In this document: piece after piece, positions 11,598 through 21,280 of the stretch
Position numbering within the stretch: position 1 is the stretch's first letter
How the letters are laid out: the number at the start of each line of letters is the position of its first letter
Assembly (NCBI GenBank): GCA_963693085.1
Contig: OY856409.1
Location: 665,475,591 to 665,539,590 of the forward strand
DNA length: 64,000 nucleotides
From: Alisma plantago-aquatica
Lineage: Eukaryota; Streptophyta; Magnoliopsida; Alismatales; Alismataceae
Reading direction: 5' to 3'
Translations under genes and position numbers: made by a program
The notes under the pieces: generated by a model
Seen by the model: the letters and a program-made list of their open reading frames with translations, nothing else
Databases searched by the model: none
Told to the model about the DNA's origin: nothing

Positions 11598-12977
11598 TCA
11601 CAGGAAAGATTTAAGGATTACATCAATGTCCGGATCTTTCCCAAGAAATGGCTTAGTTCCATAGTATTGGACCAAAGTTTTCCAATCCAAAGCACCAGTT
11701 GTAGTCAATGCATATGCTTCCAGGAAAGTGGGAATTCGGTCAAAACGGAAGTGAGCAGCTATGTCTTGCAATTGTATGGACGAAAATTGAGTGTGTGCAA
11801 GATCCATTGATGGTGAAGGTGGAGGTTGATAGTAGTTGTATGATGGGTTAAATGGGTCGAGCATGCCAGGGTTTAAAGAATGCGGATATTCATCGGGTTG
11901 GCCAGGGGAGAGGTTTTGCATTCTTTGATTCAAATATGTCATGGCATGGTGATTGTAGTTTAATTGTTTACTAAGATGGTATTGGGAGCCAGCAATATAA
12001 GTAAGGGTATTTTGGATGGGAGCAATGGAAAGGTTAGTAGAAGGAGGGGGTGGTATATCCTGATGTGATGACTCTCCTTCTACTCTTGCCTTTTTATGGC
12101 CAAAGTCAATCCCCATTTTCTCTACGGTGTTCTTACTTATCTTTGGTGGTCTACGCTCCCACATATATCCCATATCTTCAATGTTTACCTTAAGACAATG
12201 TTGAGTAATCTGGCATACAAAATCGGCATATGGTGGATTGCCAGAGAACTCAAGCATATTTTTAAGTACTATGCGAATGAAGTTGATGGGAATTTCTTTT
12301 ATGATAGCATAAATGAGACACATGCGGAAAATGGGAACCTCGGATTTATTGGCTCGTGGATGTATGTTGGTGGAAACAATAAGGTTTACTATTCTACATG
12401 CTGGTTTTAGGTTTATAGCATAATAGGTTCCCCTATCTTCATGACAAGTGGTATTGGCTTGGAATATGGCTCTTTTGATATCACTTAAGCTAATGGTATG
12501 GTCATCATCGGAAAATAAATTTATTGGATTGCTGGAGGTAAGGTCAAGGAAATCTTGATATTCATCTATATCAATTTCAAGCATGTCAAGAATATCCCCT
12601 TCGGAAAACTTAAAACTATGCCCATTGACCATGGTGTAGAAGAAAGTGGTGTCATTTTCGGTGTGAGATATAAGATTGGCATAGAATTCGTTTACTACCT
12701 TAATGGAGTAGGAAGGAAAGGATGGATTGATGAAGTCCTTCAGCTTTTGTACTCCAAAGAGATGCTCCAGGTCTACGATGTTGATGAAGTCCATCACTTC
12801 GACCGGACGTCGAGGAAGAGGGGCTTTAGAGGAAAGCCGAAAGTATCTGTCTCCAGCATCTCCGTCGACGAAAGCTATGTCATTGATGATCGTCAATGGC
12901 GGAGTGGCTTCCCTCTCTTCTCTTCTTTTTCTTCCAGCAACTTTCTTCTTCCCTCGGACAGTTGATGATGAAGCCAT
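11598..12977 (-). CDS. Accessory retrotransposon protein, resembles the plant putative transposon protein domain (Transposase_32-like)
   Basis: A 459-residue frame from ATG at 12977 in a good plant context (CACAATGGC). The open frame extends to 13052 but only from a GTG. It starts with a basic stretch (GKKKVAGRKRREE). A central region of about 60-290 carries motifs such as VNEFYANL and GHSFKFSEGDILDML, as I recall from the putative plant transposon protein family often found in retrotransposons. The C-terminus is rich in Pro, Ser, Gln and Tyr. It lies between gag and the polypurine tract, where pol would be. The frame is intact over 459 codons, consistent with the young age of the element or with selection. 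Biochemical role unknown; the family name is from memory and not checked. It is not a transposase by any catalytic motif that I can see. Confidence 0.72.
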   Translation of the reverse strand: MASSSTVRGKKKVAGRKRREEREATPPLTIINDIAFVDGDAGDRYFRLSSKAPLPRRPVEVMDFINIVDLEHLFGVQKLKDFINPSFPSYSIKVVNEFYANLISHTENDTTFFYTMVNGHSFKFSEGDILDMLEIDIDEYQDFLDLTSSNPINLFSDDDHTISLSDIKRAIFQANTTCHEDRGTYYAINLKPACRIVNLIVSTNIHPRANKSEVPIFRMCLIYAIIKEIPINFIRIVLKNMLEFSGNPPYADFVCQITQHCLKVNIEDMGYMWERRPPKISKNTVEKMGIDFGHKKARVEGESSHQDIPPPPSTNLSIAPIQNTLTYIAGSQYHLSKQLNYNHHAMTYLNQRMQNLSPGQPDEYPHSLNPGMLDPFNPSYNYYQPPPSPSMDLAHTQFSSIQLQDIAAHFRFDRIPTFLEAYALTTTGALDWKTLVQYYGTKPFLGKDPDIDVILKSFL

Positions 12978-13052
12978 TGTGTTTCTTGAGAGTGGAGAAG
13001 AAGCAAGGAAGTTTTGAGAGTAGGAGTGCTGAAGGATTGCACGAAATTGCAC

Positions 13053-14084
13053 TAAAGATGGACTATGGAAGCAAGGAAATGCAAGTGTGAGTAAGTGGCT
13101 CGTTTTTACACTTATTTATAGAATTCCAGCGACCCGGTCGGTCGACGGCTCGTCGACCGAGCGTCCGCAACGGTCGAGTTGCAGACGCGCCACTTGGTCC
13201 TCCAACGGTAAAGAAAACGGTCATAACGGTCGGGTCGCAACGGTCATATCCAACGGCTATTTCTCGGTCGAGCGCTTGTCGACCGACATTGTCTCGGTCG
13301 AGCACTCGTCGACCGACAGTTTGTCTGAGACTGAGTCTGTTTAGATTTTATCGGTCGAGTGAGACGGGCTGACCGAGAGGTTCTCGGTCGAGCACTCGTC
13401 GACCGACTAACTTTCTGAGTTCAATTGTTTTTGCTGAATCTTAATGCAAATCATAGAACATTTTTGTAGAGCATATGTATATTCCAAAGATACTACATGT
13501 TACGATTGGGAGGTCGTGATTCAGCAACCGTATGCATTAGCAGGAGGATAATAATATTTAAGGCTTCCGATTACCACAAATGATTTGACGTTTTAATTTA
13601 AAAATATGCTAAGATAAAGTTCAATAAAATAATGTTCAAATAAACAGTTTTTATCAAAGTTTATTTTAGGTCGCCCTTGATTACGACCATAGTGCCCCTT
13701 GGTCAAATTTTATTTTAACCAAGAGGCATATTTTGCAGGTTGCCAGTATGAATCATTCATATGCGAAATATAAGGTCTGCAGATAGCTTGAGACTCATTA
13801 AAGTGTACTAATTATGAGAGCTTAATAAGGACATCAAATATGGTGAATCATATTCAAGAATAATATCCATTTATGAATTTAAGATTTCTTTGGAGAGACT
13901 AAAATGTAAAAGCATAAAAAGATTATTTGAAACATTTTATCCATTGCAAGAATGATAGAATCTTTCAAGAGTAATTTTCACATATAATGCAAAGATTTTG
14001 TTATCCCTAAAATGTTAAGTTGAGATAGACATAAGAATATACAAATTAAGGTCTATGGTCATATCTCAACTTAGTCGAACCTGT
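13053..14084 (-). other. SIRE-like element, non-coding spacer between gag and the accessory ORF
   Basis: No supported protein. It includes a dense TCGGTCGA/TCGACCGA cluster (13135-13410) just upstream of the accessory ORF on the minus strand, a place where it could act as a leader or promoter. In an autonomous copia element, pol would lie near here. Confidence 0.7.
13135..13410. repeat. TCGGTCGA/TCGACCGA palindrome cluster upstream of the accessory ORF
   Basis: At least five GGTCGA...TCGACC pairs, also with GGTCATAACGG-like spacers. Same motif family as in both LTRs. It lies about 160-430 bp upstream of the likely ATG at 12977. Confidence 0.82.
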
Positions 14085-15011
14085 TTAATTTGGGGTTTTT
14101 GGGACCCATACCATTTCGACATTCTTTTTCTTGTATGGGCATGAAAAAGAATAATGTCCAAGGCGTGAGCAATAATGACAACAAATTGTATCGACCTCAA
14201 GCCTTGTTCTATGGTTTTGATTTAGGTTATTCTTGGGTATATACATTTTTGTGCCTCTAGGTATATAAGCAGATTGACTTGCTTGTGTACTTCTAGGTTG
14301 TTGATGGGATTTCTCATTAGGCTTATAACCTAGTCCTCTTCTCCCTATTTGATGATAGGAATTTTCTAGTATATTATCAAGAATTCCATTGTTGCTTAAC
14401 TTGCTAACTTTTTGTTGCAACTTAACGATCTCATCCATTCTTTTCTTGATATCTAATTTTGCTTGATCTAGATTGGATGATAACATATTTCTTTCTTTCA
14501 CTATATTGTCATAATCTACATGGGTGCACAATATAGGTTGTTTTTGAATATCATTTAACTTTGCAAGCAATTCAGTCTTTTCTTGACACAGAAGATCATA
14601 GTTAGTCTCTAGAGTGAAAATTTTTACTTCACTGTTACTCAGAGATGATTTCAAAGTACGATTGTCAGACATAATGCTATCTTTTTCAAAACCAATAGTA
14701 TTCAATTTAGCATATAAATCATCATTTTCGGATGTAAGCTCAAGAAGTCTAGTATTTAGATCATCATTTTCTTTATTTGATTTCTTTAATTTCTTTTTGT
14801 ATTCAACATATTTGTTATGTGTTTCTTCAATAATAGCAACTAACTCCTCCTTAGGTAAATCAAGCAAACTTACCTCTTCTTCTTCTTCCTCACTTATTGT
14901 AGCAACGAAACACTCTTTATGTGCATCTCTTTTCTTTGACCTCCATGGACATTTAGACGTAGAGTGCTTTGTTCCCAAGCACCAATTGCAACCTGTCGAA
15001 CTTTTGTCCAT
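14085..15011 (-). CDS. gag: Gag C-terminal protein of the SIRE-like element, two zinc knuckles
   Basis: 308 residues from ATG at 15011, about 90 bp after the 5' LTR. Two CX2CX4HX4C knuckles are present: CNWCLGTKHSTSKC at about residues 8-21 and CHYCSRLGHYSFSC near 280-293. Between them is a long acidic to coiled-coil-like region rich in Leu, Lys, Asn and Glu (about 45-220), starting with a run of Glu. The end, MVWVPK, resembles the gag-pol boundary of SIRE elements. The usual N-terminal gag domain is absent, so this is a shortened gag, with nucleic-acid binding likely kept. It could package the element RNA into particles supplied by a full-length relative; this is inference. Confidence 0.82.
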   Translation of the reverse strand: MDKSSTGCNWCLGTKHSTSKCPWRSKKRDAHKECFVATISEEEEEEVSLLDLPKEELVAIIEETHNKYVEYKKKLKKSNKENDDLNTRLLELTSENDDLYAKLNTIGFEKDSIMSDNRTLKSSLSNSEVKIFTLETNYDLLCQEKTELLAKLNDIQKQPILCTHVDYDNIVKERNMLSSNLDQAKLDIKKRMDEIVKLQQKVSKLSNNGILDNILENSYHQIGRRGLGYKPNEKSHQQPRSTQASQSAYIPRGTKMYIPKNNLNQNHRTRLEVDTICCHYCSRLGHYSFSCPYKKKNVEMVWVPKTPN

Positions 15012-15080
15012 GCTCCTTTTCTTGTGGTTGTAGTCACCTCCTCCCTTTATTTCTTCAAGACCTTGTTAGGGCTCCTTGAA

Positions 15081-15096
15081 GCCTGCTCTGATACCA
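15081..15096 (-). other. SIRE-like element primer binding site
   Basis: Minus-strand TGGTATCAGAGCAGGC, complementary to the 3' end of initiator-Met tRNA, two bases inside the 5' LTR boundary. Confidence 0.9.
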
Positions 15097-15098
15097 AT

Positions 15099-16504
15099 TG
15101 AAAACCTCTAGAGGGGGGGTGAATAGAGTTTTATGATAATTTAAAACAATTTAAACTCAAACAGCCAAAGTAAAAGATAAGAAGAGAGACACAGGTGTTT
15201 AGAGTGGTTCCACCTTAGCAAATACTAAGGAGTCAGTCCACTACCCGGTTGCTTACCCAACCGGGATTTTGAAAGTATTGAATTTTATTACCTTTTAAGG
15301 ATGTTACATAAAATTACAACACTCTCTAAACACCCTTTGGACAGCCTTCACCTAGAAGTAATCTTGCCAACCTTGAAGCAGCCTTCCTTGGAGTAACTTC
15401 AAGCTCCCCCTTGAAGTAGCCTCCCTCCCGAAGTAGCTTCCCGTCAAGATAGCCTTCTGAAGTAGTCCAAAGTCCTCCTCTTCACACGAAGAGCTTCACC
15501 CTCTTCCTATATGCAGCCTCCTCCCTGGAGTAGCAACGAAGAGTACAAATATTACAAGGAACAAGAAAGAAAATAGGAAAGTACAACTTATCCTTTTAAG
15601 CTCAAGGCTTGAATTGCCTATATCAAGCGTATGGATTTTCCTAGCCAAGGTAATAGACTTGTGGATGCTAGGGTTAGGAAAATCTAGCCTATAGGACGAG
15701 CTTGAGCTAGATGGAATATGGCCAAGTGATCACAGTGCTCAATTGCTTGTAAAAGATTGCTCAAGAGTGCTTAGAAAGAATTCTCAAGTGTAGCAAAGTG
15801 AATTCTAGTGTCCTATAGCTTGTCCTATTTATAGGGATAGCCTAAGTATGCTTAAGGACCTTCTAGATAGTTTCTAGGGGGTTCCAAGTGCTCAATTAGC
15901 CGTTAGGAATAGATTGGTCGTTTTTACAACGGCTAATTGCTTTAACTCTGCAGATTCTGTCAGAGACCGTCTCGGTCGACAGATGGTCGACCGAGACACC
16001 TACTCGGTCGAGCTTTTCTCGACCGACAGGCTCTCTGAGTGCAACGTTCACTTCCAACTGCCAACTAACTCATTTGCTAAGTCTAACGGCTACTTTAGGT
16101 CAATCTCGGTCGAGAAGGTTGTCGACCGAGAGTGTCTCGGTCGAGGAGTGTGTCGACCGAGATTGACTCTGTTTCAATCTATCAATTAAGATACTAAGTG
16201 TGTGCATGAGTGTACATAATGTGATCCTATTGGAAGGGATGACTTGTCTAACTATGGTGTGTAGCTAGGGAAGATCCAATGCTTGATTTACATGCAATCT
16301 AGGTACTTGTACATTATATAACTGTACAAGTTTTTACAATAGTGATTACATTGCATGAAAATAAAACTATAAACTTATGATCTCCCTAGTTGCTTCGTCA
16401 TCCACCATAATCCTGCACACTCAAGTAGCTCGTTAGATAAATAAGAATGAAATGTTTGTCATAATCAAAACAAAGGGATTTTATAGATGTCCATTTAGCC
16501 AACA
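15099..16504 (-). repeat. SIRE-like element, 5' LTR
   Basis: Copy of 9151-10556 with two visible substitutions. It contains the same palindrome cluster at about 15966-16163. The flank GTATG (16505-16509) repeats 9146-9150. Confidence 0.93.
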
Positions 16505-16509
16505 GTATG

Positions 16510-18964
16510 GAGAATGCTATTCCTAATAGTGGAATAGTGATTAATGTTATGACAAATATAACACCTAGAGAGGTTGATAATGGGTATCCTTATACTAATA
16601 GTCCCTGATTAAAAGCGTAAGTCTATATCATTGGCAATGGTTGCATATCCTAAGTGAGTGACTAATGACCAATACTTTACATGATAAATGTGATGAACTG
16701 GTGCATAAAGTATTAGGATGGGGAATACCCTATTACAAGCTAAGTGTATAAACCCAAGAAAGATAATGGTGTTGAGGGAAGTGATACATTAAGATATGAT
16801 AGATATCACATCCAACACCCCAATACTGGTATACCTTGATGTGTTATAAGTCCAGTATAATTGGATGAATGACACATGAGATGTGTCATGTCAATGGTTA
16901 CATTGAGATGTAATGCACTCTATGAATGTAGGATAACATGCCTTAGAAAAATGTTAATCCAAACCTATAAACTATGATGTAATCATATTATGATAAAGAT
17001 GAGAGAGAAACTCAAACTTTGTGTTGATAATACATTCAATGATGAATGATGAGTATAAATAGGTATGATTGAATACTTATGTTATTCATATTGATTCCTT
17101 GCTATGTGAATCCCTAATATAGGGTAATGCTATGTGAAACCCTAACATAAGTTAATGCACTGTGAATCCCTAATACAGGGTAATGCTATGTGAAACCCTA
17201 GTACAAAGTGATGCTATGTGAAGTTCTAACACAGAGTAATCCTATGTGAAGCTGAATTACAGACTAATGGGTTATGAATGTAATAAGATAACCCTTAGTT
17301 CCATAGTACTGATATGTAATGGTATCATGATTACTAATCATGCAGATATGTTGAGATGATGAGCATAGCCAGGTATGAGCTATGATGTTCTGTATACTGA
17401 AAATGTTCTATAGGCCTTATAAGCCTTCATATGCTTTGTTGCTTAGTGAGATGTAACCTACAATTAATAAGTTGTGTGTTTCACATGATGTGTTAATTAT
17501 CTTAGATTGTTTATGAGCCTTTTGAACTATGTGCAATGCTTTGTGTAGAAAGAATTATAATGTCCCTGGGTCAGATGATATGAAGGTATGAAGTTACCTG
17601 ATAGTGGAAATAAGTGTTCTATGGTGAGTTATGGGTTCAAATACCTAGATTCTATAATCATGATAATGAACTTGTTAAGAAGTGGAAATGTACTTGATGA
17701 GATGAGGGACTAAGATCCCAACACTTTTTGAAAAGAGTATGGCTACAGGCCATGACTCCCCAATGACAATGCCAGGCATTAGATATATGATCTAAGCCTG
17801 AAGAGAGTTAATGTTGTGGTAATGATTCTATAGTGAATAAATGTTATACATGTTCTTCATATTCTTTAAAGGATAAGTGACATGTTGTTCTATCAAACTA
17901 TAGCTATAATGCTTTTGATAAGAATAATGTTCTAATCTGTTAGACATGAAAATATCTTCTACCAAACAAATATGATTCCTATGTGCATATTTATCTTCTT
18001 AAGCTGCAATAATAATGTTTCTGGCAGAGAGTTATATCTCTTGCTGGGGCAATTTACAATTGTCTCACCCCCGTGGGAATCACATTTTTAGGTGGATGCG
18101 GATGAGGAGGCAGGAATCCTTCAGTAGGTGAAGGACAACAGCAGCAACAGTAGGTACAACAGTGAAGTCTCAGGTGGAGACACTGGCTGTTATGCCTTGT
18201 ATAGATGTAGATAGAGTCCTATGTGTCGTCTCTATACTCTCAGGTCGTCGGAGTAGTAGTTAGTGCTTTTGAGATTTTGGATCAGTGCCTCGAGATTTTC
18301 ATACTACCTGTGTTTTGTTTAACAGGGCAGTTGATACTTGTAATTCACAGAAAGAGATGATACAAGTCATGATACAAGGCATTGTAGGATCGCTTATACA
18401 CAGGGCCATCAATTCCATTCCCAGAGAGATTGGTAAGTGGGGTGTTCTCAGTCAGGAACCGATCGTGATCTCCGATTCTAGCAGATTGCCGGCTAGAGTT
18501 CGCGGTATGGCTTTTCTTGAGAAGAACCACACTCCTTACGTGGTTTTGAAGTTTAAGCATCCTTAATGGTTTTGGTTGGGGTGTTGTTTGGAGTCTGCCT
18601 TGTTTGATTTTCTGTGTGGTCGGGGTCTGTGTTGTGGAGTTGTGTTGTGTGTTGTGGAGTTATGTTGTTGATGTCCTTGTGGGGGTTCGACCTGCACTTT
18701 ATAAGAAGGAGCTGTATTTGGTTCTTTTAATGCTCACACGAGTAGGGTGAGATGAATAGATGACCTCCTGACTTAATCCAAAAAAAAAGTCATGTACTTT
18801 TGAAAAACAGAATGTAAATGTGTTACTTTTATTCTATGTGACAAAGTTGTTACTTGATGGATCTTTTGATAAAAAGGTTTTAATTTTTAGTGATTTTTGG
18901 TAATCCGCTACTTAGTGAACGCTTCCAAATTAGTTAATTATGTTTTCATGAGTTGTATGCCACA
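16510..18964 (+). repeat. LARD-2 5' LTR, segment 3 (3' end of the LTR)
   Basis: Homologous to about 25014-27048. It contains CTATGTGAA(T/A)CCCTAA repeats around 17100-17240 and the block TTTTTAGGTGGA near 18088 that matches the chromovirus LTR. It ends TGCCACA before ATTAAG and the PBS. It is interrupted at 18371-18788 by a poly-A insertion. Confidence 0.9.
18371..18788 (+). mobile_element. Poly-A tailed retro-insertion of unknown source
   Basis: About 418 bp is absent from the 3' LTR, where the empty site lies near 26868-26880. The insert ends in an A run (18780-18788), and AAGTCAT occurs on both sides (18364-18370 and 18788-18794), as expected for LINE-driven target-primed insertion. The first 200 bp carry an open frame ending at 18566 (motif DSSRLPARVRG), followed by a GT-rich 3' untranslated-like stretch. 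I do not recognise the protein; it may be the 3' end of a host mRNA or of an unrelated LINE. Confidence 0.75.
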
Positions 18965-18970
18965 ATTAAG

Positions 18971-18988
18971 TGGTATCAGAGCTCTAGG
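18971..18988 (+). other. LARD-2 primer binding site
   Basis: TGGTATCAGAGCTCTAGG, tRNA-iMet type, six bases after the LTR end. It differs from the chromovirus PBS at 38914-38928 by one base in the shared 15. The next 130 bp are also alignable with the chromovirus leader. Confidence 0.9.
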
Positions 18989-19119
18989 TTCGCTGATTCT
19001 ATAGAGACATAGGACTAAGGTTGTAGAGTCTATTCTAAGTGTCTTCTAGTTTATCTGATAGTATCTTTTGCTCACATAGGAGGAGAAGAACTTGAAGATG
19101 TTTGGACCACATGTTTAGA

Positions 19120-19814
19120 TCAAACAAGGGAGTGCTGGTCATTGGTGGATGATAGAGGAAGATAAGAGACCAGGTGAAGAAATTGGATGGGAGGTGTTCT
19201 GACGAGAATTCGTCAGTAGATACTTCCCTAAGACGTATCTATATGAAACGATTTCTCAATTTAAGAGGATCAAACAAGGAAAAATGAATGTTAGCGAGTA
19301 TGAAGCTAAGTTCATGGAGTTGTTGCGGTTTTGTCTGCAAATGGTAGTTAATGATGAGGAAAGAATTCGGCATTTTGAGAATGGGTTGAACGCTGAATTG
19401 ACCACTCTTGTATCTGCTTTAGAGAACAGGGAGAGGTCTTCCACCTTTGTGGAATCAGTAAGGAGGATAAAGAGGTCTGAAATCGAGAAACGACAGACTA
19501 GTGGCAAGAAAGTGTACACTCAGACTCAAAAACAAAGGTCTGAAAGTTTTAAGAAGCCGAGATTTTCTGCATCGGAAGCATCATCGAGATTCCATACCTA
19601 GACACAAGGGATGTCAAGTAGGGATAGGGATCGTAGTAATGTTCCAAATAGAGCCTCCATCATAGCATCAACTTTGGTATCTGGACCTCGCAGACCCTAT
19701 TTTGCACCTAGGATCTGTTATCAATGTAGACAACCAGGACATCTAGTAAAAGATTGTCCAGGAAGGAATCCAATGATGACTCAACCTCAGGGGCAGAGTC
19801 AGCAAGGATCATAA
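19120..19814 (+). pseudogene. gag: Broken gag of LARD-2 (Tekay-type), lacks the N-terminus
   Basis: One frame aligns with residues of about 137-350 of the chromovirus Gag: GSAGHWW at about 19128, RYFPKTYL near 19218, then [17 protein letters not shown] and a CX2CX4HX4C knuckle (CYQCRQPGHLVKDC) near 19717. Stops in this frame are TGA at 19200, TAG at 19599 and TAA at 19812. About 130 N-terminal residues and all pol functions are missing. It is dead as a protein. The retained segment may matter only as RNA, for example for packaging, which is inference. Confidence 0.87.
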
Positions 19815-20305
19815 AGGAGGTAGTTTCCTAGTAACAATAGAGGATGTGGACAGATGTCCCAGACAGGTCAGATGAAATAAAGTCATTCTGATATTTCATT
19901 TTCTAATTTTATGTGTTAAAGATATATAAGTAGTTGTTTTTGAACTTCCTTTGACTAGTCCTATAAGGACACAAGGGACATAAGAACTTATATCTTACTC
20001 AGTGTTCCTTAAAATGTTTTATAATCTCCCTTATCTGTGTGTTGAAAGATGAGATTTAGAAGTAATGCTTGAAGAAAAAAAAAATTCAAGAATGGAAAAT
20101 CCTGTGTGTATAATGATATGAAAAGTGAGAAATATGATAGTAAGTAAAGTGCATACTACCTAATCTCAATACTTATATACCCTGGCCAGGTATATGATTA
20201 TTGAAGATAACACAAGTATGCAACTCTTAGATTGTTATCTTTTTTTAATTACTCTGATCAAGTAGTCATTCTAAAACAATCTAGAGTGTATAATGTAACA
20301 AAAAG
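19815..20305 (+). other. LARD-2 interior, remnant after gag
   Basis: A short gag-like tail (Arg/Gly/Gln codons to about 19880), then AT-rich sequence with no recognised motif. Confidence 0.6.
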
Positions 20306-20925
20306 TAAGAGCTATGTGAACATTCCCAACTAATAGGAAGAGCTATGTGAACATTCCCAACTAAAAGGAAGAGCTATGTGAACATTCCCAACTAATTGGA
20401 AGAGCTATGTGAACATTCCCAACTAATAGGAAGAGCTATGTGAACATTCCCAATTAATAGGAAGAGCTATGTGAACATTCCCAACTAATAGGAAGAGCTA
20501 TGTGAACATTCCCAACTAATAGGAAGAGCTATGTGAACATTCCCAACTAATAGGAAGAGCTATGTGAACATTCCAAAATAAATGGAAGAGCTATGTGAAC
20601 ATTCCCAACTAATAGGAAGAGCTATGTGAACATTCCCAACAAAAAGGAAGATCTATGTGAACATTCCCAACAAAAAGGAAGAGCTATGTGAACATTCCCA
20701 ACTAAAAGGAAGAGCTATGTGAACATTCCCAACTAATAGGAAGAGCTATGTGAACATTCCCAACAACAAGGAAGAGTTATGTGAACATTCCCAACTAAAA
20801 GGAAGAGCTACGTGAACATTCCCACCTAAAAGGAAGAGCTATGTGAACATTCCCAACTAATAGGAAGAGCTATGTGAACATTCCCAACAAAAAGGAAGAG
20901 CTATGTGAACATTCCCAATTACATA
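20306..20925 (+). repeat. 31-bp tandem repeat, about 20 units
   Basis: Core GCTATGTGAACATTCCC followed by a variable AACTAATAGGAAGA-like part, period 31 bp, about 20 units. The units are nearly identical; changes fall mainly in the 3' half. There is no spacer variation of the CRISPR kind. The GCTATGTGAA core also occurs in the LARD-2 LTRs. Confidence 0.95.
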
Positions 20926-21280
20926 GAGTTTGCTGAGTGAACCTTCCTAAATGAATAAAGGATTGCTGAGTGAATTATCTCTGTTAGATATATATGTTTT
21001 TCTTTTGGTAAATATTCTTGAGTAATGATTGAAGTATGTTCTTTTATGCTTCTTTCTTGTCAATAATATGCACATCATATGTTAGGGGTTCATGCTCTGT
21101 ATAAGCATAAACATTAATAAGGCTGAATTAGTGAAAGGAACTTTGTGTGAATTACAGATCTATGGTATTTCCATAACATCAAGAATTTAGGTGGAGACTC
21201 GAGGGCATGATTAATGAATAACCTATCCCTCATTTTTCCTAGGATTTCGGGGACGAAATCCTTATAAGGGGGGGATAATT
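20926..21280 (+). other. LARD-2 3' interior and polypurine tract
   Basis: Non-coding. It ends with TTTCGGGGACGAAATCCTTA and a G-rich purine tract (about 21267-21276) before LTR start TGTAACATCC. This end is almost the same as that of the chromovirus (minus strand, about 34097-34136). Confidence 0.88.

Larger units (their letters stand above)
9151..16504 (-). mobile_element. Non-autonomous SIRE-like Ty1/copia retrotransposon, young, without pol
   Basis: Two LTRs of 1406 bp (9151-10556 and 15099-16504) differ at two positions by eye. A GTATG duplication lies on both sides (9146-9150 and 16505-16509), and the LARD-2 3' LTR gives the empty site at about 25009-25013. Read on the minus strand, the LTR starts TGTTGGCTAAATGG and ends GGTTTTCA. 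The PBS TGGTATCAGAGCAGGC follows the 5' LTR and the tract AAAAAGGGGGAGAT precedes the 3' LTR; these are SIRE/Maximus-type features. The interior codes for a gag C-terminal protein and one extra ORF. Protease, integrase, RT and RNase H are missing, so mobility would depend on a relative. LTR identity points to a very recent insertion. Confidence 0.9.

Noticed and set aside
12096..12965. Plus-strand frames of 104 and 136 residues
   Set aside because: They are shadows of the accessory ORF on the other strand.
20306..20925. CRISPR-like regular array
   Set aside because: Contiguous 31-bp units without unique spacers, inside a plant retrotransposon, with no cas genes. It is an ordinary tandem repeat.
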